A program made the position numbers and the translations under genes. DNA of 64,000 nucleotides, from assembly GCF_021272385.1 (NCBI RefSeq), contig NZ_JAJSDZ010000005.1, forward strand, positions 62,001-126,000. Reading direction: 5' to 3'. Positions 9,857 to 18,646 of the stretch are shown here, in pieces. Under the pieces are notes generated by a model. The model had not been told where the DNA came from. It did not search any database and saw only the letters and a program-made list of their open reading frames with translations. Source of the stretch: Vibrio salinus. Its GTDB lineage: Bacteria > Pseudomonadota > Gammaproteobacteria > Enterobacterales > Vibrionaceae. The first letter of the stretch is position 1. Each line of letters starts with the position of its first letter.

Positions 9857-11230
9857 ATGGGTCGATTAAGCCAGGAAATTTCTGATATCGTTCATCGTGG
9901 TTTGGATAGCCATATAAAAATAGCCGTAACGGGGTTATCCAGAGCAGGGAAAACCGCTTTTATTACTTCATTTGTTAATCAGCTTCTCTATTCTTCTACC
10001 CATAATAACCTTCCCTTTCTTCATGCTTCGAGAGACAGTCGTCTTATTGGGGCAAAGCGGATTCCTCAATCCAATCTGTTGGTTCCGGGCTTTGCGTATG
10101 AGCAGGCGTTATCGATGCTTCATTCCACTCCGGCTGGGTGGCCTGAACCGACCCGGGATGTCAGTGAAATCCGTCTGGCCATCAAATATAAGCCGGAGAG
10201 TCGCACCAAAAAACTCATATCTAAAACTCATACCTTGTATGTTGATATTGTTGACTACCCGGGGGAGTGGCTTCTCGATTTGCCGTTATTAAAGCTGAGT
10301 TATGATGAATGGTCTGAAAAACAGATGAATTCAATGCATGGGATACGGAAAAAACTGGCCTATGAATGGCTCGAAAGAGTAAATCTGTTTGAGGTGGGTA
10401 ATGAAGCAAATGAAAAAGAAATATCTGAAATTTCATATTTGTACACTCAGTTTTTAATCCGGTGTAAAAAAGAAGGACTGCATTGGGTTCAGCCGGGAAG
10501 GTTCGTTTTGCCGGGTGAGCTTAAAGGTGCGCCCGTGCTGCAGTTTTTCCCGCTACCAGACTCTAAACGTAAAGGAGACAAGCACAGTGCCTATGAAATG
10601 CTTGCTTCCCGGTATGAAGAATATCGTACACAAATTGTCAAACGTTTCTACAAGCATTATTTTTCAACGTTTGATCGCCAGATTGTGTTAGTGGATTGCC
10701 TGAGTCCGCTAAATGCCGGATATGAGTCGTTTATGGATATGCGCTCGGCACTTGAGGAATTAATTCATAGCTATCACTATGGGAAAAATAATTTATTTGG
10801 CAGATTATTTTCTCCTAAAATAGATAAAGTGCTTTTTGCCGCGACGAAAGCAGACCATATTACTCCTGATCAACATGGTAATTTACTGAATTTATTAAAC
10901 CAGATGATAAACCCCGTCTGGCAAAGTGTTGCCTATGAAAACATTTCTATGAAATGTCTGAGCACGGCCTCGATTCGAGCGACAACTTCTGGACATGTGA
11001 CTATGAATGGTAAATCACATAGTGCGATCAGAGGGTTGGATAATGCGGGCAACGATCTCACCATTTATCCTGGTGAGGTACCTAAAAAATTACCTGATGT
11101 GAACTTCTGGTCTCACTCAAAATTTGATTTCACCGCATTTAATCCCAATGTTTATGAACATGATGCCCCATTACCACATATTCGTGTTGATACTGCCATG
11201 GAATTTTTATTGGGAGATAAGCTTAGGTGA
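9857..11230 (+). CDS. ycjX: YcjX-family GTPase-like protein (DUF463)
   Basis: Conserved P-loop protein of unknown precise role; E. coli ycjX is in the phage-shock-associated neighbourhood upstream of tyrR. The Walker A motif GLSRAGKTAF is at about residues 26-35 and the later VDIVDYPGEWLLD segment looks like a switch II/Walker B-like DxxG element. Length 457 is typical. GAGGT precedes ATG 9857. The stop codon overlaps the GTG start of ycjF (GTGA), so the pair is translationally coupled. Confidence 0.92.
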   Translation: MGRLSQEISDIVHRGLDSHIKIAVTGLSRAGKTAFITSFVNQLLYSSTHNNLPFLHASRDSRLIGAKRIPQSNLLVPGFAYEQALSMLHSTPAGWPEPTRDVSEIRLAIKYKPESRTKKLISKTHTLYVDIVDYPGEWLLDLPLLKLSYDEWSEKQMNSMHGIRKKLAYEWLERVNLFEVGNEANEKEISEISYLYTQFLIRCKKEGLHWVQPGRFVLPGELKGAPVLQFFPLPDSKRKGDKHSAYEMLASRYEEYRTQIVKRFYKHYFSTFDRQIVLVDCLSPLNAGYESFMDMRSALEELIHSYHYGKNNLFGRLFSPKIDKVLFAATKADHITPDQHGNLLNLLNQMINPVWQSVAYENISMKCLSTASIRATTSGHVTMNGKSHSAIRGLDNAGNDLTIYPGEVPKKLPDVNFWSHSKFDFTAFNPNVYEHDAPLPHIRVDTAMEFLLGDKLR

Positions 11231-12267
11231 CCGACTACAAGACAAAGATTAAATTTGAGCAACATTTGGATACCAGTGTACCGGAACCCGAAAAACTAGC
11301 TCAAAAAACGTTGTTTTCCGGTGAAGGTTCTTTTTATCCAGATAGCCAGTCTGGAGTAAACTCGGAACTATCAGATGAAAAGTTAAATATTGAACCAATG
11401 ATACGCCCCAAAAAGCAAAAATGGATAGGAGTAACATTAGTTACCGGCTTTATGGGACTGATTGGCTGGCAGGCAATAGATACCCTTTACGGTGCTTATT
11501 TGTCACAAGACTGGCTGACATTAGGGTGGTCAGGCTTTGTTGGATGTTTGGCTGGCCTTGGTGGGTTTAAACTGGCCAGAGAATTATTCGTTTTACGCCG
11601 CCTGAAAAAGCATTTTAGTACTCAGGTCATGGCCGAAACTATTCTCAAAGAAGATGGAATAGGTAAAGCGGAGTCTTTTTGCCGTTCCCTGAATATTAAT
11701 TCAAACGATAATGAAGAGTTAAACCTGGCTGTTGAGTCGTGGAATTCGAAACTGGATCCTGTATATAACGATAAAGAAGTGTTTGAATTATACGATTCAA
11801 TTGTTATCAGAAAGCAGGATCAGCAGGCCATAAATATCATCTCTAAATATTCGGCCCATTCCGCGGTTATGGTAGCCTTAAGTCCTTTAGCGATTGCCGA
11901 TATGTTTCTTGTTGCCTGGCGTAGTCTGAAAATGTTGGAGGAACTTGCCAATACCTATCAGATTGAGTTGGGATATTGGTCAAGGCTTAGATTATTGAAA
12001 CTGGTTTTAGTTAATATGGCGTTTGCCGGCGCAACAGAGCTGGTGATTGATACCGGAATGGATATCCTGACAACTAATCTGTTACAAAAACTATCAGCAA
12101 GAGCCGGGCAGGGTGTTGGTATCGGGTTTATGACTGCCCGGTTGGGGATTCAGGCGATGAAGCTGATGCGTCCGCTGCCATGGTTAACTGATCAAAAAAC
12201 GTCTTTATCCTCGGTCAGAAAAAATATCGTCAATAATGTTTTTAAAGTTATGGATAAAATGCAGTAA
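11227..12267 (+). CDS. ycjF: YcjF-family inner membrane protein (DUF697)
   Basis: Partner of YcjX with a predicted hairpin of two transmembrane helices at about residues 65-108 (GVTLVTGFMGLIGWQAI and a second segment ending in GCLAGLGGFKLA) and a C-terminal DUF697 domain containing further hydrophobic stretches (SAVMVALSPLAIADMFLVAW). The first 55 residues are polar. It starts at GTG 11227, overlapping the ycjX stop. In enterobacteria and vibrios tyrR follows directly; here about 3.7 kb of unrelated genes intervene. Function is unknown. Confidence 0.9.
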   Translation: MTDYKTKIKFEQHLDTSVPEPEKLAQKTLFSGEGSFYPDSQSGVNSELSDEKLNIEPMIRPKKQKWIGVTLVTGFMGLIGWQAIDTLYGAYLSQDWLTLGWSGFVGCLAGLGGFKLARELFVLRRLKKHFSTQVMAETILKEDGIGKAESFCRSLNINSNDNEELNLAVESWNSKLDPVYNDKEVFELYDSIVIRKQDQQAINIISKYSAHSAVMVALSPLAIADMFLVAWRSLKMLEELANTYQIELGYWSRLRLLKLVLVNMAFAGATELVIDTGMDILTTNLLQKLSARAGQGVGIGFMTARLGIQAMKLMRPLPWLTDQKTSLSSVRKNIVNNVFKVMDKMQ

Positions 12268-12306
12268 TTTTTTTGCCGATCTTGTATCAAATGGAAGGGA
12301 GTCCAT

Positions 12307-12954
12307 ATGACAGAAAAGATATTTTGGAGTAATCCATATCAAACTCACTTACGCTCAAAAGTGGTTCGAATTGAAGGAAAGCAAATTGAGCTTTCACACA
12401 CAATTTTCTATGCAGAATCTGGTGGCCAGGAGAGTGATAGAGGAACCATTTCTGGTATACAGGTTATGGAAGCAAAAAAAGAAGCAACCAGAATTATCTA
12501 TACCCTTGCTTCAGAGCCTGATTGGTCTGAGGGTGATGAAGTAGAAACGCAAATTGACTGGGAAAGACGTTATGCATTAATGAAATTGCATTTTGCTGCA
12601 GAAATTGTCTTAGAACTGTTTACACAACGTTTTGAAAAAATAATAAAAATTGGCGCTCACATTTCTGAAGACAAAAGCCGGATTGATTTTGAATGGCCTG
12701 AAAGTATCGGGCCGGTTCTAACAGACATTCAAGTACACTCTCAAAAGATGATTGATTCAGATCTTCCCATTTTCAGTGGTTTTTCAGATGAAGAGAAAGA
12801 ACGCAGATATTGGAAAATTGATCATTTTGCACAGGTATCCTGTGGTGGTACGCATTTAAGAAAAACGTCCGAAATCGGAAAGATTAAGTTAAAGCGAAAA
12901 AACATAGGGAAAGGAAAAGAACGGGTGGAAATAACCCTGATGGCTTCAATTTAA
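12307..12954 (+). CDS. AlaX-like alanyl-tRNA editing domain protein with altered metal motif
   Basis: Free-standing homologue of the AlaRS editing domain, expected to deacylate mischarged tRNA-Ala. The N-terminal part matches AlaRS/AlaX (YAESGGQESDRG, about residues 35-46). The second zinc motif is intact (C179 GGTH H183) but the first, normally HxxxH, reads H95-FAA-E99, so one histidine ligand is replaced by glutamate. Length 215 is typical of short AlaX. ATG 12307 has GGGAG about 8 bases upstream. It is the first gene of the block separating ycjF from tyrR. Whether it still edits, or uses another substrate, cannot be told. Confidence 0.82.
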   Translation: MTEKIFWSNPYQTHLRSKVVRIEGKQIELSHTIFYAESGGQESDRGTISGIQVMEAKKEATRIIYTLASEPDWSEGDEVETQIDWERRYALMKLHFAAEIVLELFTQRFEKIIKIGAHISEDKSRIDFEWPESIGPVLTDIQVHSQKMIDSDLPIFSGFSDEEKERRYWKIDHFAQVSCGGTHLRKTSEIGKIKLKRKNIGKGKERVEITLMASI

Positions 12955-13041
12955 AGAAGCCAGAATCTGTCGAAATTATTCAATACAGGTAACAAAGCAT
13001 AAGTTATTTTATTTCTTCAGCAATTAAGAGGAGAGACTAAA

Positions 13042-13500
13042 ATGACGTTACGCGCAAATTATATTGGTTTAGCACCAGATGCAATGAAACTGTTGATGGC
13101 ACAGGAGAATTATCTTCGTCAGCAATTTACTGAATCGGACATTTTAACCACGAAAGTTTGGGAATTGGTTAAATTAAGAGTATCACAAATTAATCAGTGT
13201 GCTTTTTGTATTGATATGCACAGTAAAGAAGCCTTGAGTGCCGGGGAAAACACGGAAAGAATTCTTGGGTTAAATGCATGGCGAGATATGCCCTTGTATT
13301 CTGAAATTGAAAATGTTGCATTAGAATGGGCTGAATCCCTAACACTGGGCAAGCCAATTGATGATCCTATCTATCAACATACGGTTTCGTTGTTCGGAGA
13401 AAAAACAGTAGTGAATTTAACGATTGCAATTAATGCTATTAACAGTTGGAATAGAATAGCGAAGACATTTAAACAAGAGGTTGGCAGTTATAAACCGTAA
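13042..13500 (+). CDS. AhpD-like carboxymuconolactone decarboxylase family protein
   Basis: A 152-residue CMD/AhpD-family protein. The redox signature NQCAFCIDMHSKEA gives C53-xx-C56 and H60, as in alkylhydroperoxidase AhpD. Such proteins act as thiol-dependent peroxidases or on lactone substrates; the substrate here is unknown. AGGAGAG lies 9 bases before ATG 13042. An AraC regulator overlaps its 3' end in another frame, which suggests that the two work together. Confidence 0.88.
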   Translation: MTLRANYIGLAPDAMKLLMAQENYLRQQFTESDILTTKVWELVKLRVSQINQCAFCIDMHSKEALSAGENTERILGLNAWRDMPLYSEIENVALEWAESLTLGKPIDDPIYQHTVSLFGEKTVVNLTIAINAINSWNRIAKTFKQEVGSYKP

Positions 13501-14263
13501 TAACCCTCCGTCATCAGTGAACTTGAAGTTGTCTCAGCCGTTGGGACAGCTTTCCTCGTTTGCTCAGGCTATCTGGTCCCTATCTCTTCCTGAAAATATC
13601 TCATTTGAAAAGAATCTTTATCCGGATGCCAGAAGCGGAATTCTATTTAACCTAGCCGGTGAAATTAACATTGATCAGCACACTTTTCCGGAAGGTGTGA
13701 TTATGCTTCCGGTTAAAAGAAAAGCCGAAAAAATTGCTTTATCTTCCGGGGGGCAACTTGTCGGTATCCGCTTCCAGCATGCTGTTAGCTATGGCTTATT
13801 AGGAAAAAATCTTGATAAACCGACATTACATTCTCATGATAATGATCAGCAATTTCATCTATATGCACTCTATTCTGAATTAAAAAAAAGAAATGACTAT
13901 AGCTATCAATTTTCTGCTATATCGGCGTGGGCTGAAGCACATCAACATAAGGCAGATAAGGTACCTGAGTCGCTTACGAAAACGATTAATTTTATAAAAG
14001 AATTGGATAGTCCGGGATTATTAAGTGAAAACAGAACACTGAGTCAACGTCAAATGGAGCGTGTATTCAAATTATGGCTGGGCATGACTCCAAAATATTA
14101 CCAAAGAATTTTAAGAGTAAAAAATGCCATTCTTTTTTTAAAATTAAATCAAGATGTCCACTTGGCTGAAGTGGCTCAGATATGCGGATTTAGTGATCAG
14201 GCTCATATGACCCGAGAGTTCCGACAGCTTGCATCCATTACTCCAGCAAAGGTTAACAGGTGA
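13481..14263 (+). CDS. AraC-family transcriptional regulator
   Basis: Regulator with an N-terminal cupin-like sensing part (about residues 15-130; GEINIDQHTFPEGVIMLP) and a C-terminal double helix-turn-helix with the AraC signature (HLAEVAQICGFSDQAHMTREF) near the end. The domain order resembles regulators carrying a DUF6597-type sensor. The frame opens at TTG 13481, overlapping the AhpD-like gene by 20 bases; GTG 13517 is an alternative and neither has a good Shine-Dalgarno, so the start is uncertain. It probably controls the AhpD-like gene (inference from position). Confidence 0.88.
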   Translation: MAVINRNNPPSSVNLKLSQPLGQLSSFAQAIWSLSLPENISFEKNLYPDARSGILFNLAGEINIDQHTFPEGVIMLPVKRKAEKIALSSGGQLVGIRFQHAVSYGLLGKNLDKPTLHSHDNDQQFHLYALYSELKKRNDYSYQFSAISAWAEAHQHKADKVPESLTKTINFIKELDSPGLLSENRTLSQRQMERVFKLWLGMTPKYYQRILRVKNAILFLKLNQDVHLAEVAQICGFSDQAHMTREFRQLASITPAKVNR

Positions 14264-14322
14264 TTTCCTCCGGTAGTATAAGCAGTTAAAAGAGTATTTT
14301 TATTAATAGGTATTATTAAAAA

Positions 14323-14733
14323 ATGAGGTCAGGTTTGTTTATTGGTGAAGTATCAAAAAGTACAGGCGCATCCCCTAAGGCAATAAGATTATATGAAACA
14401 CTTGGTTTACTGACTCAAATACCAAGGCAGGGGCGTTATCGTATTTATGATCAAAGTGATATTGAATTCATAAAATTGATTAAAGAAGCGCAGTCTCTGG
14501 GGATTACTTTATCTGATTTTAAAGCGCTTGTTGTTGGCCGACTTTATTATTATCGTTGGTTTCAGGGGAATTCTGCTGTTAAGCAAATAAAACGAACAAT
14601 CTTTGATTTTTGTGGTTTTAAAAGTATTTCTACAACTTATATCGGTCCGGTGCTTAATTCCTCACCAGTAAAGAAGGCTGGATGGCTTAAGAAAATCAGT
14701 GGAATTGCTAAGAAAAATAACGCTGCAGGATGA
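14323..14733 (+). CDS. MerR-family regulator with atypical C-terminus
   Basis: The first about 70 residues are a clear MerR winged helix (FIGEVSKSTGASPKAIRLYE ... LGITLSDFKAL). After that the usual dimerisation coiled coil is replaced by a basic, aromatic-rich stretch (GRLYYYRWF and repeated KK pairs) that I cannot relate to MerR proteins. The gene may be degraded by an old frameshift or fused to foreign sequence. Start: ATG 14323, or more likely TTG 14335, which has GAGG upstream and begins exactly at the usual MerR N-terminus. It ends 8 bases before a GNAT gene. Confidence 0.75.
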   Translation: MRSGLFIGEVSKSTGASPKAIRLYETLGLLTQIPRQGRYRIYDQSDIEFIKLIKEAQSLGITLSDFKALVVGRLYYYRWFQGNSAVKQIKRTIFDFCGFKSISTTYIGPVLNSSPVKKAGWLKKISGIAKKNNAAG

Positions 14734-14741
14734 ATTTTTAG

Positions 14742-15167
14742 ATGATTAGAAAATGTAGAGACGATGATATTCAAATAGTGCTGGAAATTTGGTTAAAGAC
14801 ATCAACTATTGCTCATGACTTTGTTTCCCCCGATTTTTGGGTATCCCAAACAGAGGCGATGCGGACTATTTATCTCCCGGCTTCAGATTCTTATATTTTT
14901 GAGAATGAGCACGGAGTTGTTGGTTTTTGTTCATTATATGAAAATCATTTGGCGGCCTTGTTTGTGGCTCCGGAATATCAGAGACAAGGTATTGGTAAAA
15001 AGCTATTGGATCATGCGAAAAAACAAGCAAAAAAGCTAACACTTTCTGTTTATAAAGAAAACGTCAGCAGCTATCAATTTTATTTTTCTCAAGGATTTAA
15101 GGTTATATCAGAACAACCGGATCAGCATACCGGACACTCAGAATTTACTATGATTTTCCATCGGTAA
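14742..15167 (+). CDS. GNAT acetyltransferase, YjaB-like
   Basis: A 141-residue GCN5-related N-acetyltransferase. The acetyl-CoA binding motif A is APEYQRQGIGKKLLDHAKK (about residues 76-94), and the C-terminal NVSSYQFYFSQGFK segment is typical. The N-terminus (IWLKTSTIAHDFVS) resembles E. coli YjaB. The substrate is unknown. It follows the MerR gene by 8 bases and may be in one transcript with it and the next GNAT gene. Confidence 0.85.
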   Translation: MIRKCRDDDIQIVLEIWLKTSTIAHDFVSPDFWVSQTEAMRTIYLPASDSYIFENEHGVVGFCSLYENHLAALFVAPEYQRQGIGKKLLDHAKKQAKKLTLSVYKENVSSYQFYFSQGFKVISEQPDQHTGHSEFTMIFHR

Positions 15168-15208
15168 TTGTCTTCTTTATATCATCTGATTCAGGAACTT
15201 CACAAGGC

Positions 15209-15727
15209 ATGGTTATAACAACAAACCGTTTATGTATGACATCTATTAGTGAATCAGACTGGATGCTTTTTAAGCAATTGCATTCAGACCCACGGGTCAT
15301 TAATCTTTGTTTCGACGAATTGGATGAATTTGCTTTAAAATCGAAATTTGAATCACGTCTGGCGGCATGGACGCCGGATTCAGATACATGGTTGTGTCTG
15401 ATAATTTCCGATAGGAATTCAGGAAAGAAAATTGGACTTACTGGCTTTTGCATGGTTGATGGTGGTATTGCAGAAGTAGGTTATTTATTACTACCGGAGT
15501 TTTATGGTCGAAATTATGCGACCGAATCTCTTATTGGATTAATTGACTGGGCCACAATGGAGCATGGGATTACGAATTATAAAGCCGTCGTAACAGAGGG
15601 GAATGTCGCTTCTGAGCGTGTATTAATCAAATGCGGGTTTCATCTTCATGATGTTATCCCGGAATCGTATGAAATTGCTGGCAAACGATATGCTGATCGC
15701 ATTTATCTTCGTCATTGCAGAGGCTGA
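15209..15727 (+). CDS. GNAT acetyltransferase, RimJ/RimL class
   Basis: A 172-residue acetyltransferase of the RimJ/RimL type: N-terminal ITTNRLCMTSISESDW, a central strand pair (EVGYLLLPEFYGRNYATESL) forming the acetyl-CoA site, and NVASERVLIKCGFHLHD near the C-terminus. This class often acetylates N-termini of ribosomal proteins or small molecules; the substrate here is unknown. It lies 41 bases after another GNAT gene, at the end of the accessory block before tyrR. Confidence 0.85.
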   Translation: MVITTNRLCMTSISESDWMLFKQLHSDPRVINLCFDELDEFALKSKFESRLAAWTPDSDTWLCLIISDRNSGKKIGLTGFCMVDGGIAEVGYLLLPEFYGRNYATESLIGLIDWATMEHGITNYKAVVTEGNVASERVLIKCGFHLHDVIPESYEIAGKRYADRIYLRHCRG

Positions 15728-15931
15728 TGAATTTAATAATGGCTTTCAGATTTTTCATCACTGAAAACAGGTTGAGGTGAAAAGCGGGTACCCGTTTCCA
15801 GAGTTTGCCACGATGAGAATTAAAATAGTGTTACATGATTTAAATCTGTATGGATATCACCTTGACGACTGAGCTTATCTCGTAGAAACTACTGTCAACA
15901 TTTCCTTACACTTTATTGTGGAGATCTCCGG

Positions 15932-17476
15932 GTGAGGTTAGAAGTTTTTTGCGAGGATCGACTCGGCTTAACGCGGGAACTGCTTGACATTCTTGCTTCC
16001 AAAAATATTGATTTGAGGGGTATTGAAATCGACGTTAGTGGCATTATTTATCTCAACTGCCCGGACATTGATTTCGATGTGTTTAGTGAATTACTGGCTC
16101 AAATTCGTCGTATTTCAGGCGTTAAAGATGTTCGTCGTATTCAGTTTATGCCAATAGAGAGGCATAACACCGAGTTAATATCACTACTGAATAATCTTCC
16201 CGATGCCGTTTTATCTATCAATCTTCGTGGTTTTATTGATATGGCAAATTGCGCGGCTCTTTCTCTTTTTTCATCTTCTGAAGAAGGTATGACCGGACAA
16301 CCTTTATCAAACTATATACCTCATTTTAATTTTTCTAAGTGGATGGAAGGGAATAAAGCACGGGTCAGAGAAAACGTTGTCATAGATGGTCTGGATTATC
16401 AACTTGAAATGAATCCTGTTTATATTACGGGAGAATCAAAAGAATCGACTCTTGCCAGTACAATGATGATTCTTAAGTCTAACTCTCAGCAGCAATCAGA
16501 AAAAGATGAATTATCCATTTATAATAATCTTGGCTTTGAACATTTTGTCGGGGTTTCGAATAAACATAAGTCTCTAATTGTTCAAGCAAAAAAACTAGCC
16601 ATGCTCGATCATCCACTTTTTATTGAAGGTGAAACCGGTACAGGGAAGGAGATGCTGGCTAAAGCTTGTCATAATCGTTCACATCGTGGTGCATTTCCAT
16701 TCCTGGTTCTAAGTTGTGCTTCTATGCCAGATGATGTTGCTGAAACTGAGTTGTTTGGCCATGCTCCTGGTTCATTTAATCATGAAGAAGGCAATAAAGG
16801 TATTTTTGAACAGGCCAACGGCGGGACAGTCTTTCTAGATGAAATTGGAGAGATGAGTTCGCATCTTCAGATAAAATTGCTTCGGTTTTTACAGGATGGA
16901 ACATTCCGACGGGTAGGAGAAGAAAACGAAATCCATGTTGATGTCAGAGTGATTGCATCAACAAAACATAACCTAGCCGAACTGGCTGAAACAGGAAAAT
17001 TTAGGGAAGATTTATACTATCGCCTAAATGTTCTAACCTTATCAATTCCTTCTCTTAGGGAGCGGACCAGTGATATCCAGCCATTGCTGGAGTTATTTGT
17101 TGCGAAACATTGTGAAAACTTATCCATCCCCCGACCTAAAATTGAGGATAAGGTGATCGAATCGTTGGTTGATTACCCTTGGCCTGGAAACATGAGACAA
17201 CTCGAAAATATTGTGTTGAGAGCTCTCACAGAAGTTGAAAGTAATGTCCTTCAGTTGAAGCATTTTCACCTTCCACATGTTGACAAAGTTTCTAATATGG
17301 CTGGTATGGTAAGATTGGATGGTTCTCTGGATGAAATAATGAAAGATTATGAAGCTAAGGTTCTTGATCGTTTATATCAGTCATTCCCCTCCAGTCGTAA
17401 GCTTGCGAAAAGATTAAATGTTTCACATACCTCCATAGCAAATAAATTAAGGGAATATGGAATCAATAAGTCGTAA
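15932..17476 (+). CDS. tyrR: Aromatic amino acid regulator TyrR
   Basis: Transcription factor controlling aromatic amino acid synthesis and transport. Domains: N-terminal ACT (1-70, MRLEVFCEDRLGLTRELLDI), PAS (about 80-190), a sigma-54-type AAA+ domain (about 205-435; Walker A GETGTGKE, Walker B GGTVFLDEIGEM) and a C-terminal helix-turn-helix (KLAKRLNVSHTSIANKLREY). The GAFTGA loop that contacts sigma-54 is replaced by GSFNHE, as expected of TyrR, which acts with sigma-70. Length 514 matches E. coli (513). GTG 15932 has GGAG upstream. It is separated from ycjF by an accessory block. Confidence 0.96.
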   Translation: MRLEVFCEDRLGLTRELLDILASKNIDLRGIEIDVSGIIYLNCPDIDFDVFSELLAQIRRISGVKDVRRIQFMPIERHNTELISLLNNLPDAVLSINLRGFIDMANCAALSLFSSSEEGMTGQPLSNYIPHFNFSKWMEGNKARVRENVVIDGLDYQLEMNPVYITGESKESTLASTMMILKSNSQQQSEKDELSIYNNLGFEHFVGVSNKHKSLIVQAKKLAMLDHPLFIEGETGTGKEMLAKACHNRSHRGAFPFLVLSCASMPDDVAETELFGHAPGSFNHEEGNKGIFEQANGGTVFLDEIGEMSSHLQIKLLRFLQDGTFRRVGEENEIHVDVRVIASTKHNLAELAETGKFREDLYYRLNVLTLSIPSLRERTSDIQPLLELFVAKHCENLSIPRPKIEDKVIESLVDYPWPGNMRQLENIVLRALTEVESNVLQLKHFHLPHVDKVSNMAGMVRLDGSLDEIMKDYEAKVLDRLYQSFPSSRKLAKRLNVSHTSIANKLREYGINKS

Positions 17477-17489
17477 TCAGGAACAGCCA

Positions 17490-18056
17490 ATGGTAGATCA
17501 GGTTTATACAAAAAATGGAGAAATTATTGTCCGGACAGCTCGTATAGGGGATGCAGCGCTTATTGTTGATTATTTTGAAAAGAACCGGCGTTTTCTGAAA
17601 CCGTGGGAACCTTCTCGTGATGAGGCTTTTTTTAGTATCAACACCTGGCGGCAGAGGCTTATCAAATTGCATGAGCTTCATCAGATAGCACTTGGTTACT
17701 ATCTGATTATATTGTCAGTTGATAAAGAAGAAATGCTGGGCACGATTTCTTTTAGCCAGGTTGCCAGGTTTCCAATGTATTCATGTAATGTGGGATATTC
17801 TCTTGCTGAAACGGCTCAGGGAAGAGGTGTAATGACAAAGGCATTGACTATGGCTTGTAACTATATGTTTGAAAAACAAAACATGCATAGAATTTGTGCA
17901 GCATTTATGCCTCGTAATCACAAAAGTGAGCAAGTGTTGAGACGTGTCGGTTTCAAAAATGAAGGTAAAGCCGACAATTATTTATTAATTGATGGAAAAT
18001 GGGAGGACCACATTCTTATGGCGCTGCATAATCCCGACTGGAAAGAGAATGAGTAA
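17490..18056 (+). CDS. rimJ: RimJ-like ribosomal protein alanine N-acetyltransferase
   Basis: GNAT enzyme similar to RimJ, which acetylates the N-terminal alanine of ribosomal protein S5. RimJ-like features are NRRFLKPWEP near residue 30, the acetyl-CoA segment QGRGVMTKAL and the ending GKWEDHILMAL. Start ATG 17490 is chosen because CAGGAA lies 6 bases upstream; the frame could extend back to 17457 but would overlap tyrR. Its end overlaps the start of the next gene by 8 bases, so the two are coupled. Paralogues exist in this family, so the S5 substrate is inferred. Confidence 0.82.
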   Translation: MVDQVYTKNGEIIVRTARIGDAALIVDYFEKNRRFLKPWEPSRDEAFFSINTWRQRLIKLHELHQIALGYYLIILSVDKEEMLGTISFSQVARFPMYSCNVGYSLAETAQGRGVMTKALTMACNYMFEKQNMHRICAAFMPRNHKSEQVLRRVGFKNEGKADNYLLIDGKWEDHILMALHNPDWKENE

Positions 18057-18636
18057 ATATTTAGAAGAACAACTTTCGTTTGTTCTGGAAATCGATAAAT
18101 TAAAATCTGTTTTGAGAAAAAGCGCTGTAAAGTCTGCGGGAAACCGGGCGGAAAATAGTGCTGAACATAGTTGGCACGTTGCATTGATGGCTTTGGTTCT
18201 GAAGGAACATGCCAATGAACCGATTGATATTTTAAAAGTGGTAAAAATGCTTCTGATTCATGATATTGTTGAAATTGATGCCGGCGATGTGATTATTTAT
18301 GATCATGAAGCCCGCAGGCAACAGGAGATTAAAGAAAAGCAGGCAGCAGAACGTTTGTTCGGTTCATTACCCGGAAAAGAAGGTCAGGAGTTCAAATCGT
18401 TGTGGTTTGAATTTGAAGCCGCAGAGTCTGCGGAAGCAAAATTTGCAAAGTCCTTAGACCGTCTTGCTCCTTTAATGCTGAACTATCATAATCAGGGTAA
18501 AAGCTGGCAGGAAAATAACATTAATAAAGAGCAGGTTGTTGAGATTAACCGCCAAATCGATAAAGGATCCCAAACTTTGTGGACGTATGCTCAATCTATG
18601 ATAGAAGATGCCGTGCAAAAAGGCTGGTTAAAATAA
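18049..18636 (+). CDS. HD-domain phosphohydrolase, YfbR/HDDC2-like
   Basis: A 195-residue HD-domain hydrolase. Metal-binding residues appear in NSAEHSWHVA and LIHDIVEIDAGD, in the spacing seen in 5'-deoxynucleotidases of the YfbR/HDDC2 group, which remove phosphate from deoxynucleoside monophosphates. Start ATG 18049 overlaps the rimJ-like stop; the longer frame from 17989 would run well inside that gene. Substrate preference is inferred from the family. Confidence 0.85.
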   Translation: MSKYLEEQLSFVLEIDKLKSVLRKSAVKSAGNRAENSAEHSWHVALMALVLKEHANEPIDILKVVKMLLIHDIVEIDAGDVIIYDHEARRQQEIKEKQAAERLFGSLPGKEGQEFKSLWFEFEAAESAEAKFAKSLDRLAPLMLNYHNQGKSWQENNINKEQVVEINRQIDKGSQTLWTYAQSMIEDAVQKGWLK

Positions 18637-18646
18637 AAGGATATAT

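Noticed and set aside
16740..16800. TyrR as a sigma-54 activator of the hcp promoter
   Set aside because: The GAFTGA loop needed to contact sigma-54 is absent (GSFNHE), as in known TyrR proteins.
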